From positions 372,001 through 436,000 of the forward strand of contig JADFUC010000709.1 of NCBI GenBank assembly GCA_019722365.1: 64,000 nt of DNA, read 5' to 3'. Shown piece by piece: positions 24,986-37,200 of the stretch. Under the pieces are notes generated by a model. That model was not told the DNA's origin. It saw only the letters and a program-made list of their open reading frames with translations, and ran no database searches. Every line of letters begins with the position of its first letter. The first letter of the stretch is position 1. The translations under genes were made by a program, and so were the position numbers. Source of the DNA: Lithospermum erythrorhizon. Lineage: Eukaryota > Streptophyta > Magnoliopsida > Boraginales > Boraginaceae.

Positions 24986-26340
24986 TTAGCGTCCCTCTGA
25001 ACTAACAAAATCATTAGATATACTACTTATTTTACCCGATATCGCTTTGAACATTTTACCAAGATTATGTTTTGATGCCATTAATTTAGAAGAACAAAAG
25101 CGCGAATTATAAAAAGATGATAGATAATACCGGGCCGAGGAAATGCAGCGGAAGCAACCCCGCGACACGAAGGAATCCTTAGACTTGATCGAGAATCCTT
25201 ATAAGCCGATAAAAGAACAAGTAATAGTATTGTAATTGCTTAGAAAGTGATTGTGGTATCATTGCTTAGAAATGATTGTGAGTTGTGAGAAATGAAGAAT
25301 GGTGTTGCCTCCTTTTATAGAGCTCTCATGTGGTTTTTGTACAATTTTCTGCATGGATCAAACGGTACGATGTTTAGTATAAAAGTAGCCGTTAAAGTGC
25401 CGTTGGGACTAAACATGGTAACGTTTGATCAGAATTAGTCGTAAAAGTAGCCGTTACTTGTTGTAGCCATTGGAAAAATTTGCCGTTGAAGGATCTGATC
25501 GCCGTTAAATGGCATTAGTACCGTTTAGTGGAGGCGATGGTATGCGTTTGTTCTGCGTAAAGTTGATGAAAGCATTTTTCTTGAATCTATAAAATAAAGC
25601 ATTTTTCTTGTTAGATAACCTGACTATTAGCAATTAATTTACAATTGTTTATTAGCATATTGTTCCTTTATGCCTCAAGAGAAGGAGAATTCGGAGGAGT
25701 GCCGTGTAAGAAGTTTTTCAAGATTATCGTGAATCCATGCGCGAAGGCTCGAGGCTACACTCCCGCCTTTGTTCGAGCGTGTCAACTTTTTGTGATGGGT
25801 GAGTGTAAAGCTAGCTATGGATAGCTGATGATGTCAAAATTTAAAATGGAAAACTAGGATGGTGACGAAGCAATCCGTATTTACTTGATGGTGGCGTGAA
25901 TTTGTGGAGCGATCGCAGCATAGAATCAATGGTGACTTTCTAACTTTTAGGTTTCACCATGAACGGACTGAACGTAATTATTATATCGTTTTCGTTGTCC
26001 ATTTGTACGGTATTAATTGTTGTGAGAAAATGCCTATTGTATCTTAAACTACCTATTTGAACTATTAATAAATCGTTATTTCATTAGAAATGTTATTTGT
26101 TCAATTCGTCATCAATTTTCAAAATTTTTATTGTCATAAACGGTACACGTTAGAAATTCTGGCGGTGAGGCGTTTGGTGCGAAAAAAATTTGGCGGTAAA
26201 TATTAAGCGTGGTACCGTTTAATGAAATGGTGCCGTAAATACAGGGGCCTCGAGCCGAATACCAGGGGGGCCCGATGCTCCCTTAACGGACCGGCCCGGC
26301 CCGGTTCGTTAAGGAGCCTTAACCCACGTCGAACTTGTGA
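24986..26340 (-). mobile_element. Probable 5' fragment of a hAT-like transposon
   Basis: Read on the minus strand, the segment starts with GC-rich blocks (cggcccggttcgttaa-like, gccgttaaat, gccgttgg), then has a TATA-like tataaaagga and a leader ending ggggttgcttccgctgc. A short open frame follows, beginning MASKHNLGKMF and stopping after about 30 codons. The CCGTTR-rich non-coding end and this leader style are typical of plant hAT (RICESLEEPER-like) elements. The transposase body, with its BED finger and dimerisation region, is absent. The assignment rests on composition and order only. Confidence 0.35.
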
Positions 26341-26530
26341 CCTGGCTTGACCAGTTAGATTGAAACACGTTTATTAACAATCATCCATTATTATCTTAAA
26401 ATTATATAGTTTTGATTTTTCTTAAAATTTAAAGATGATATATATCTTAAAACGAGGTAAAATGGAAATATATATTAAGATGTAAGTAAACTTTTTTCAT
26501 GAGATGGAGGGAGTAACTACTATTTAATCT

Positions 26531-26981
26531 ATATTAAGAAAAAAGGCTATGAAAGGTTTTTTCATTTTTATCCCACATCGATTATTGGTAGGAGGTGGGT
26601 TGACTCCTCTATATTATAAATAGAGGTACTTGATTAACTTAGCTAGATACCAAAAATTTTGAGTTACAATCTATATTAAATGTGTTCTCTTTTGAAGATA
26701 GAAGTTTGTGTTACACAAATTCACGGTATTATTTTTGTGCAAGTTCCAAAGCCTCGTCAGTACTAGTAGGCGTGTGATGAATTATAACATGTTAACCTTG
26801 GGGAGCTTTCAGCCGAGCTTGATTACCACAGTCGTGTCGATAAAGCTTTCAAGACAGTGGTACATTTATACCACTTGTATGACTTGAATCATTAAGTTTT
26901 ACATTCCACACGCCTTTGCTTTTACATTGTTATCAGATTCCTTTTGCTTTTACATTGTTATCCTTTGTTATTATTCCTACA
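26531..26981 (+). repeat. Left LTR of the copia element
   Basis: Shared blocks with the right LTR include ctatgaaagg, gggttgactcctcta, ataaatagagg (TATA region), ctagatacc, gagttacaa, attttgtgcaagtt and ttattattcctaca at the end. The two LTRs differ at many positions, so the insertion is old. Confidence 0.85.
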
Positions 26982-27089
26982 ATTTGAAGCTTTATTTTAG
27001 TGATAATAATGTCATCTAGTGGTAATAGTTCTCGTCCAGATTTGTCTAATTAGAGCCTTTAGATGGTAATAATCATAAGAAATTAGATA

Positions 27090-28900
27090 AGACTCCCTAT
27101 GAAATCTGGAAGGGTTATCCTCTTAACCTGAGTTTTATGAGAGTGTGAGGGTGCTTAGCTAAAGTAGGCTTACCTGATCCTAAGAAGACAAACATTAGAC
27201 CTAAGACTTATGATTGTGTATCTATTGGGTATGCCCAGAATAGTGCTGCATATAGGTTTATGTCTTTGTCTGATCGTTCTATTTCTGAGGCTAGAGATGC
27301 CGAATTCTTCGAACATGTATTTCCTTTGAATAAGAATGTTCCCTATCTTCCTGTTGTGCCTAATGCACGTGCTAATCCAATTGATGCTCATGGGCATGCT
27401 AGTTGTTCTACTTCTATCAATCAGGTTGTTGAACCTCGAAAGAGTAAGAGAGCTAGAATTGAGAAATCCTTCGGGGATGACTTCATTTGGAAACTTTCTG
27501 CCGAGAGAAATTGAATCTTGTATGATCTTGTGAAGTGATGAGCTCGTTTCAGCTTACATAATAGAAGAAGATCCAAAAACTTATAATGAAGCAATTAAGT
27601 CCATTGATGCTAATTTTTGGATGGAGGCTATTAAAAATGAAATTGATTCTATTGTGTCAAATCAAACTTGGAATCTAGTTTAAATCACACTGAGGTTGTA
27701 AGCCGTTAGTAGTAAATGGATAGTTAAGAAAAGATGAGACACCTCGTGAGGTACAATAGAAAGGTTTAAGGAAAAACTTGTATAAATTAGAGGCTTTATA
27801 CAAAGAAGACGTGATTACTTTGACACTTATTCTCTCCAATTACTAAGATTGCCACTATAGAGCTTTAATGGCTTTAGCCCGTATTCATGATCTAGTAATT
27901 ACGAATGTCAAATCTGCATTCTTGAATAGTGATTTAGAAGGGAAGAAGATATACCATATGTCTCTACTTGAGGGCTTTGTTATTCAAGGTCAGGAGAATA
28001 AGGTGAAATGCGGACTAAAAAATCACTTTATGGTCTAAAACAAGTTCCTAAACAATGGTATGAGAAATTTAATAACACTTTAGTAAGTAATGGTTATATT
28101 AACAACTCTGACTCTTGTGTGTATTCTAAAGTGATATGATCGGTGTGTAATCATTCTTTATATGTTGATAGCATCTTAGTGCTTGGGAATACTCTTGATG
28201 TTGTAAATAAAACAAAAGAACTTTTGTCATCAAAATTTGAGATGAAAGACTTAGGAGAAAGCAGATGTTATCCTAGGAGTTAGAGTGGTCAAACTACGAG
28301 GGTATCTCTTTTGAGCAGTCTAGGTATGTTGAAAAGATATTGAAGAAATTCAGATTCTTTTTGATGTTATTCTGCTAGGACTCCACAGCCAGATCCTAGT
28401 CTACACTTGACCAAAATTTGGGTGAAAGCGTTTCTCGAATCGAATATGCTAAAATTATTGGTAGTGTGATGTTCCTCATGGTGTACTCGGCGACATTACT
28501 ACTGTGATCGGCGGGTGGTCGTTATACTTCATGTCGTAGTAGTAGTCCTTTGGGATGCTTGCCGTCGTTTGTAAATGTGAAAGGACAACCGATGTATGTT
28601 TTTACTTTGGTAAGTTTCTATTTGATTTCTCGAAGGATATTGGCGAATTAAAATTGGATTTTAGGTAATGATGAAATTAGTTCTACTAGTGGTTATGTAT
28701 TCACCGTGGGTGGCGGTGCTATATCTTGGAAGTCTGTGAAGCAGAGCTTGTATAGCGTGCTCACGCGCTAGATCTGAATTCATTGCTCTTGAGTTGGCAG
28801 GGCAAGAGGCTGATTGGTTGAGGAACCTGCTGGCGAGATGTGCCATTGTGGAAACAAGCAGACACCCGAGTCTCCTGCCCGTTGTGATTCTCGGGCAGCC
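27090..28900 (+). pseudogene. Copia pol remnant (integrase end, RT, RNase H)
   Basis: About 27080-27300 encodes the integrase C-terminal part (TPYEIWKGYPLN, then PKTYDCVSIGYAQNSAAYRF). 27600-27680 gives the start of the reverse transcriptase (FWMEAIKNEIDSIVSNQTW). 27880-28270 gives broken RT pieces, including a YVDSILVL stretch at the place of the catalytic YVDD motif, in which the second aspartate is replaced by serine. 28650-28850 matches the RNase H end. Many stops and frameshifts lie between the pieces. Confidence 0.75.
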
Positions 28901-29207
28901 ATTGGGTGCTAAGAATAATATTTATAATGGGAAGAAGAGAGACACGTCGAATCGGGGCATGGTGTCGTTAGACAACTCCTGAAAAATGGAGTCATTTCTG
29001 CGGACTATGTGAGTCCGAGGAAACGCTGGCGTCCGCTTTACTAAAGGGTTGGCATTAAGGTGGTTCTTGATGTGTTGAGGGGATGGGGGGGTAAAACCCC
29101 TTATTCAGGATAATGTGGTGGATACCCTTTAGTGGTCAAACTAAGGCACATGATTCTTGATGCACTACTGTACAATCCCACATGGGCGTCTTTGTAGTGC
29201 TTGATTA

Positions 29208-29520
29208 TCCTGCTTGATTATTTGGTGGTGTGTAGTGCACTTGATGGACATAGAGCGCGTGTTCGTAGCCAATTGTTGGTGGTGACACAACGATGGATAG
29301 TGACATGACTTATTTCATGTCAGTTATTTGGTGGTGTGATGCACTTGATGGACATCGACCTTGATGTTCGATTGCGATTATTTGGTGGTGATACGCTTAA
29401 TGGATAGTGACGCTTCATATTCCATGGCATTGTTGGTCGTGTGGTGCCTTGATGGACATAAATCCTTGATGTTCCATAGCCGGTTATTTGGTGGTGACAC
29501 AACGATGGATATTGATGAGG
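29208..29520 (+). repeat. Tandem minisatellite inside the copia element
   Basis: A unit of about 115 bases occurs two to three times. Each unit is made of two related halves of about 57 bases that both start ttatttggtggtg and contain gatggaca or gatggata. The array lies between the RNase H end and the right LTR. Confidence 0.65.
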
Positions 29521-29851
29521 ATGGACTTTATGTCACTTAATAGCTCGAGGGCAGTGTTCTGCGAGACTTAGGTCGATCTTCTTGGCGCTAAATTAGACAC
29601 GAGGTATGCAGCATGCTTTATATGCATTTGTATTGTATCCCTTGAAACTTGCATGATTTTGAAGGTATATGTGTTGTGGGGGTCCCAATCTAAATCAGTA
29701 AGTTCAAGGCCGAGTTCACTTATTGGAAGCGAAAGTTGTTGCCCTCGTTTCGCTACGTGTAAAATTCAAATCAGAGATATTTGCATAGAGTATTCAATCA
29801 GCCGTTTACCGAGGATTTTCTTTTTTATCAGCATGTACTTTATGTGGGGAT

Positions 29852-30265
29852 TGTTGAAGAAAAAAAATGCTATGAAAGGTTTTCATTTTTATCCCCGTGT
29901 CGATTATTCAGTAGGAGTGGGTTGACTCCTCTACATGTATAAATAGAGGCCGCCAGTTGCTTTATCTAGATACCAAAAAATTTGAGTTACAACTTATATT
30001 AAAGGTATTCTCTTTTTAGTAAAAGTTTGTGTTTTACAAATTCTTGGGTATTATTTTGTGCAAGTTCAAGCCTCAAATCCCTTCAGTGGATGTGTGGTAG
30101 TCTTGTTAACAGGGGAGCTTAAACTGAGAAAAGCGATTACCACGAGGTGGAGTGTCGATAAAACTTTCGAGGCAATGGTCTATTTATAGCCTGGCGCAAC
30201 CGAGATCATTCATTTACATTCCCTACCTTTACTTTTACATTGTTATCACTATTATTATTCCTACA
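29852..30265 (+). repeat. Right LTR of the copia element
   Basis: It starts TGTTGAAG and ends ctaca, the TG...CA pattern of LTRs. It matches the left LTR in block order. The TATA-like tataaatagagg lies about 90 bases in. Confidence 0.85.
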
Positions 30266-31659
30266 CTATACATTACCCCCATATAATCAATACGGAATAA
30301 TACTTATTTTTAGATTTAAATGTTCAATTGGACTTTGTATACACATGGACTCACAGTTTGAGTAATTTGTATCACTAGACTTATTGATATTATATCATGA
30401 AAAATATGAAGTATTGTAGTATTTTAAAATAAGATAAGACGGTGTAACTTGGCAAACTTTTAAAATGTAGTTCCCACATATAGTATGGTGCACGTTTGGA
30501 ACCGGTTACAAGGTTACATAAAAGTTGATGCATGAAACAAGTTCAAATAAAGTGTTCAAGATTTTATTATATATACATAGACTTCGTTCTTCAATTCGAT
30601 CAAAGAAATACTCCTTATGTATCTGGTTATATCAATAATTCAATACATATATTATTATTGCATGCTCTAATGCAAGATGCTTTAGCTTTTCATCGTGGTA
30701 GCACACTAGCACTACATGGTGCTTCCTTTTCAAACAATATTTTAAAGGAAGATTGAATCTTTTTTCTATGCTTAGCTTCTTTATTTGCATTATTGTTTAT
30801 GTAGTTTCTCACGTTTTCTTCTTCTTTAAGATAATACTCCTAGACAAGAAGCTAGTACAGTATTATTTAAATGGTCAAATAAGGATATCCTACCTATTGA
30901 TCACTTTTAATAAAGGCTTAGGTTGTTTTAGATTGTTTCAATTCGTCGTTAGTTGATTATATATGTTCAGTACATCAATGCATATTTTGGATTGGATTCA
31001 TTTAAAATAATCAAATGGATTTATTATTAAAATAATCCTAATCAAATTCAATCCAATTATCTTTAATTAATAATCTAAGTGAAATTCGACATAGTTTAAT
31101 TTCCTAGTAAGCTAAAGAGATCTAGGCAGACTATGTGTATTTGGTGCAGGAACTGAGGAAGATAATCAACGACTCAACGACGACGTCGTATGTTGAGGTT
31201 TAAAAGTTAGGATTAGGGGTGTGTATGGTTTGACTTGGACAACTTATGAAATATCTAACCTAAACTTCGACTTTATAGATGCATAAGTTCAAAGTCTGCA
31301 TGTGTATATTATTCAGGGTTAGTGTATCGCTCTAAGTCTCTTACTCTACTCAAGATCAATTGAATAATGTAAATTTTTATTTATGTTAATCATAAGTAAT
31401 CTGTGAGATGTATTCGTTCGATAATACAATATTATTCGATCAGCACAAATGTTACTCGTGTAAGTTCATTACATCGTGACTCGAAGCGATGGAATCGAAT
31501 TAATGCGTAATTAGGTCAGCGACCTCTTTCGAGGTAACTCGCGGAGATCAATCATTTGGATCGAAGATAAGATAAGCCATTTCGGAGATTCCAAACATAG
31601 ACAGCCAATCGTATTACCAAGGAGGGGCGATTTCCCGGCTCCCAGACTCTGAGTAGTAG
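30266..31659. other. AT-rich spacer between the two retrotransposons
   Basis: No gene was found. The last few hundred bases must include the start of the left LTR of the following gypsy element, but its first base could not be placed. Confidence 0.4.
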
Positions 31660-31662
31660 CGA

Positions 31663-31740
31663 GTCGAAGTTGAATCGCCCAAAGCCAAAGTATCGAAATT
31701 ACTCGAGACTACGACTGGAGATTCGGAAATGGCGAATCCA
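31663..31740 (+). repeat. End of left LTR, gypsy element
   Basis: This 78-base stretch matches 42593-42662. Shared blocks are ctgagtag, atcgaaattactc, ggattcg-like and gaaatggcgaatc. It ends two bases before the primer-binding site. Confidence 0.6.
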
Positions 31741-31742
31741 AG

Positions 31743-31750
31743 TGGCGCCG
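31743..31750 (+). other. Primer-binding site (tRNA-Asp-type)
   Basis: The sequence tggcgccg immediately follows the LTR end. It matches the first eight bases of the PBS used by Tat/Athila-branch elements. The following bases have diverged. Confidence 0.6.
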
Positions 31751-32179
31751 TACGTAGAGGAGCGATAATCAAGTTCCTCGAGAATACAAATGTACTGCGA
31801 CTCAGCTTCTTGAGCACCCAATAGCCCATGGTTTCACAGTTTCATCAATGACAGCTTTCCCAGAAAGGAGCCCACTAGTCGGAACAATTTAGGAAGAAGA
31901 CATTCATGAAGAAGTACAAAGGAGGGTCCGTTTGGCTCGAGAACAAGAATTCAACGGCTTGAGGGTTGAAATTTGATACAGAGAGGATAGGATTGAGTGC
32001 GGGAGGAGCAGGCAAGGGTTGATGAGGAAGCGATACGAGGCGGGCGGCAGAGAAATCAACATATGGCTTTCCACATATGGGACTCCGTATTGCACAGTAT
32101 GGTAGCACCAGGTCAGCAGTATAGACTGTGGTGGTCCGTCAGCTTGATCCCGCAATGAGACCGTAATGCCCATCCGGCG

Positions 32180-32880
32180 GGGAACTATTAACCAAATCAA
32201 AAAGAAATTTGATGAGTTTAATAAGCGGTCTTTGGCCTCCTTTACCGGGGAAGAGCTAAGCGGCCCGGTCGGCTAAATGCGATCGTACCATTTACGCTGT
32301 ATGACTCGATGCGGTTCCCCAGCACAGTTAGTTCATGTACCCCGATTCGAGATAATACGGTGGCATCGGATATCCACAAAAAATTTGAAGGTTTCTTGGC
32401 TGGATGACAGTACACGATGACTATTATGGACATATATGCAAAAGCCTTCCCCTATGATCTCACTTTGGGAGGCAGCATTAGATTGGTACATGGAATTGCC
32501 ACCAAAAATACGATTGGTCGTATGCCCTTGCAACCAGATGCTTTCATTTGCCAAATAAACTACGTCCATTCTGATCAGCGAAACAAGATGAGCGGACTTT
32601 GATGGATTTGTAACATGCACCACCCAATTAAGCTTAGAGATTTTCATGAATGGGTATAAAGCCATTGTAAAGCGACGTGACATTGATAATAAAATCGCTT
32701 ATATGGCTTTTTACCGAGGCCTAAATTACGGAAAACTGAAGAAGGCATTGGTGTTAGACACACCTTTGACAAAGGATGAATTGACCAAGGTGGTCAATAA
32801 ACATATTGACTTAGAAAACCTACAAAGGAAAGAGGGTCCATCAAGGCGGCATATGAAGCTGAAGTAGAAAGGGCGATCCT
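32180..32880 (+). pseudogene. Gag remnant of the gypsy element
   Basis: Frame pieces match the plant retrotransposon gag domain: a stretch ending in a DWYMELPP-like core at about 32480, and an open piece at 32646-32867 with IAYMAFYRGLNYGKLKKAL and TKDELTKVVNKHIDLENLQ, which fits the end of the gag domain. Stops and shifts separate the pieces. Confidence 0.65.
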
Positions 32881-33639
32881 GACGATAAAAGAAACCTATA
32901 TGGGATAGGTTCTGCAGGATATAGGAGCGGAATTTGGAAAAATGCTTACTCCACCACAAAAGAGGGAGATTAGTTATTTGTACTCAACCCATCTCGCAAC
33001 AACCTACGGTAGGTCCAGAATCCGTTAAGGGTTGCCGTCTACGGGGCTGTTCAGGGTATTTTGACAACTTGACTACTACCAAGACCCCCAGGAATGAGGG
33101 GAGCGAATAACTTGAGACAAATCAAGATATTGAAAATATCATAGGGAGCATGGCCACGACACGGATGAGTGTCGAATGTTGAAGGTTGAAATAGAGAAGT
33201 TGATTAAGAGGGGGCATTTAAAAGAATTCGTAGACACAAAGGGAAGGCCGCAGATCCGGAGAAGGAGTCCACCAAGGGAAAATCGGAACTACCTTAGAAG
33301 GCGGAGGAGTCAATGCGTGAGAAAATAAACCAGGCGTGACTCGCCACTCGGATTGATATATCGCATGGAAGCGCCCATATCTGGAGTGTCGCGTAGGTGG
33401 AGGTGACCTTCAGTGCAGAAAAAATTATGCAAGAAGGCAATTACATTTCACGATCGTCCTCACTAATGTCTACACAAACCATCTCCTTTTTCGGATGACT
33501 TATTACAAGGCATGGGAATTGCCTCATGACGATCTTGTGATAATAGCGATGATAACAAATTACTGCGGTGGAAGCGAATGTTAGTAGACCACGGTTACCT
33601 CGCTGACATGTTACGACCCACGAGAGCAGCGCCTTTATT

Positions 33640-36600
33640 GGTTCACGGGACATTCGGTGTATCGAAGGGGGCGGCAACGTTGGACTTCTTGTGGGATTTG
33701 GAAACAAAATCACAATGGGGGCCCAATTCACGGTTGTAGATATCCGGACTCGGCGTACAACGGTGATTGGGCGACCCATTTTGACAGCATTAAGAGCTAT
33801 TGTGTCCCACTTGTCCACCGAGATGAAGTTCCGACCGTGGGAGCATAGAGGAAATATGTGGTAACCCGGAAAAAGCTAGGATGTGTTACTCGGACACCGA
33901 TCCGCGTTGGGACAAGATCCCGGAAGTCAAAGCGGTCAAGTAAATCATCGATGTGATGTCTCTGACGAGGTTCAAGAAGAGAGGGACAATTCGCTGAGCG
34001 GGGAAAGTAATAAGAAACTGGTACCCCATGAGGAAATTGTCAAGATTCCATTCGGTGATGATGAACCGGAAAAAACATTTCAAATGGGAACATTGTTAGA
34101 GGAAACCCACAGAGAGGGATTGATCCGCTTAATCCGGGAATATAAAGACATCTTTGCTTGGGTCAATGAGATATGTTGGGATAACCACATCGGCCACATT
34201 GCGCTTGATTGCGTGGACTCTAATATCTGTTTGTTAAGCAAAAGAAGCCGAGCGTTCAACGATGAAAAAATCTAGCGATGGAATGGAGATTGAACTTTTG
34301 TTAAAAGAAGGGGCTTAAGGTGAAATCTAATTCCCATGTGGATCGCGAATGTGGTGTTGGTGAAAAGCCAAATGGGACATGGAGGATGTACCTGAGACTG
34401 TAAGCCTCAATAAAGCATGCCCAAAGACTTCTACCCTTTACCGTGCCTGACGAGACTAGTTGATGGTAGTGCGAGTCACGAAATCTTTGACTTTTATGGA
34501 TACTCATGGGGGGTATCCACCAAATAAAATGAATCGAAGATATGAAAAAAGCGTCTTTATAATGGAGTATGGGCTATACTATTGAAAAGTGATGCCATTT
34601 TGGTCTAAAGAATCACGAGGGGCTACTTATCAACGAATGGTAGACTCCATGTCGCTTGACCAAATCGGCCGAAATGTAGATTTATATATGTTGACGATAT
34701 CTTCAGTAAAAAGCAAAGCCGAAAGACCATCAAGAATTTGAGAAAGCGTTAATAAGCTGAAAGGAGTAAGCTCAAAATCAACCCCGACAAATGTTCATTT
34801 GGGGTGACCTCTGGAAAATTCTTGGGATATAAGATGAGCGAACGGGGAATTGAACCAAATTCTGATAAAATAAATGCTATCCTTGACATGTAGCCGCCCA
34901 GTAAGTATAAGGATATCCAAAAGCTCACGGGATGTCTCATGACCCTCAGTCGGTTCATATCTAAATCCGGCGAAAGGAATTTGCCCTTCTTCAAAAACCT
35001 TAGACGGGCCTCAAATACTAAATTTTATTGGGATGATGAATGCAACAAGGCCTTTGAGGAATTAAAGGAATATCTGGGTTCACCTAAGCTGTTGTCGCAG
35101 CAATGGGAGAATTAATTATTGTATCTTCTTTGTGTCGAGAGGAATTTGTAAGTAGTAATGATTAAATGAGGATGAGTGCAGGCAACAAAGGCAATCTACT
35201 ATGTAAGTCGAGTCTTACACGGCGCAGAAGAAAGGTATCCCATCATAGACAAATTTGCATTCGCCGTAGTAATCTCAGCTCGCAAGCTAAAAATATACTT
35301 TGAGTCGCGTCCGTCAGTAATAGCAGTCAGCCATGAAGAGAGTCCTCACTTAAATCCTGATTATCGGGAAGTTGACAACAGGCCTATATAGAGCTAAGCG
35401 AGTTGACATCTCTTACATCCTTGAACTAGCATCAAGGCCGAGGCTCATTGATTTCGTGAGTGAATGCAAAGCCCAAACGCCTCAGACCATAAGCGGACCA
35501 AGCACCGTGAAACCCCGGATGGATGCCAGTGGGTAATGTTTGTAGATGGAGCCAGAAAATAATAGGGATTATTTGGAATTAAATATGAGGACTGACAGGT
35601 AAACATGGAATAACTGCTTGCCAGTTCACGCCCAGCCCCTTGTAAATAAATGATCTGAAGCATTAATTATGAGATTGTCCGTAGTAATCTTTTGGAATCG
35701 GTATGGGTAAGGTGATTCCAAACTAGTCATAGATTAAGTTAGTGGAATGTGCGGGGTAAAACAAAAGAGAAATGTCATGCTCGACCAATACAATTGGCCA
35801 AGAAATTTGACCAGGTTGTCTTTGAACATATCCCTCGGTCCATGAACGAAGAAGCGGATCATCTTTCGAGACTCGCGACCACCTATTACGATGAATTGCC
35901 AAAAGGGGTATGTGTGGAGATACGTGATAAACCGGCCTATGAAGAATGTCTAAGTCTGCCCATGTTGCGAGAGCCCGAAGATTGGAGAACCCGAAATGTG
36001 AGATTCTGCGGATTGTGGATAATACGAAAGCTTAGAAGCTCGAAAAATCAAGAATCGCAGTTTCAGATTTTACATGTATGATGAAGAGCTCTATAAGAAA
36101 TCATGGGATGGACCGTTGCTCAGTTGTGTCTCGGAGGAAGATATCCCTAAAATACTCGTCAAGAATACATCGAGGGTGGTGTAGAATTAAATATAGGAGG
36201 AAGATCACTTAAGATTAAATGCTTCAAATTGACTATTATTGGCCCCAGCTGAATCGAGATACCATAAAGTATGTAAAGAAGTGTGACGTATGCCAAAAAA
36301 TGGGATCGGTGCAACATCATCCTCTGACTCCTATGACCCCGTTTTGAACCCGATACCATTTGCCATGTGGGGAATTGACTTTGTGAGCTTACCCAAAGGC
36401 TAAAGTTTGGAATATGTAAATGAGTAAATGATGGACTACTTGATAAATAATTAAACTTCACCCATAGAAAGGCTGGCGGCGATAGCATCATTAAGATTCC
36501 TATGAAATATGTGATCACTCGCTTTAGAGTTCCCAATTCTTATTTAAAACCAATGACACAGTTTGAGAAGCGAGGAATTATCGGTTTTGTGAAAAATATA

Positions 36601-37200
36601 ACATAGAGCACCGGTTTTCACCAGTCTATTATCCCCAATGCAATGGGCAAGTTGAGGTGATGAATCACATACTTTTTAAAGGGATTAAGAAAAATATGAT
36701 TTGAGCAAGTCAAAGAGGGCATGGATTGAAAGGCAAATGGTTTTGTGGTGACTTAGGGCTGACTCCTTGGCGTACCCTGAGGAAAACACCTTTCAATCTA
36801 GTATATATAGGCTCGGAAGCAATACTCCACTTGAAGCTAGGTTGTCACCTACTATACGCCAACTGGGTTTTCTTGAGAGGAAAATGAACAACGTATGAGG
36901 GAACAACTTAACTTTCTAGATGAGTTGTGTGACCAAGCCTTATACAAAATGCAGAAATATAAACATCATAAAGCACACATCTGATCGGCTAGTAAAAATA
37001 AAAGCGGTTCAAAGTAGGAGATGCAATTGTTAAGGCTGTTCTCAATCACGCACCCTAAAGACAAAGACAAATTAAGCCCTAAGTGGGAAGGTCCTTGCTC
37101 ATTCTTCGGCAAAATAATTGGACGAGAGCATGTAATTTGGAAAAAAATAGATGGAATCGATCCCTCGGTGTAGCTACTTATAATTTGGTAAAATATTATG
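33640..37200 (+). pseudogene. Pol remnant of the gypsy element
   Basis: Pieces in order are: protease (FTVVDIRTRR, then VIGRPILTALRAIVS at about 33730); RT start (ECWDNHIGH-like region at 34080-34260); RT core with YVDDIFS at about 34690; KINPDKCSFGVTSGKFLGY at about 34770; RNase H (YYVSRVLHGAEERYPIIDKF at 35190); a second RNase H-like piece (HIPRSMNEEADHLSRLATTY at 35830); and the integrase zinc-binding part (DTIKYVKKCDVCQKMG at 36250). The end (SPKWEGPCSF) is at about 37080. The catalytic YVDD is kept, but reading frames are broken many times. Confidence 0.8.

Larger units (their letters stand above)
26531..30265 (+). mobile_element. Internally deleted Ty1/copia retrotransposon
   Basis: Two LTRs (26531-26981 and 29852-30265) in the same orientation flank 2.9 kb. 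The interior keeps the end of integrase, a linker, broken reverse transcriptase and RNase H, in the order PR-IN-RT-RH that defines copia. Gag, protease and most of integrase are missing. A purine-rich tgtgggga lies directly before the right LTR. A possible target duplication (ctata) flanks the element. Stops and frameshifts throughout mean it cannot move on its own. Confidence 0.85.
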
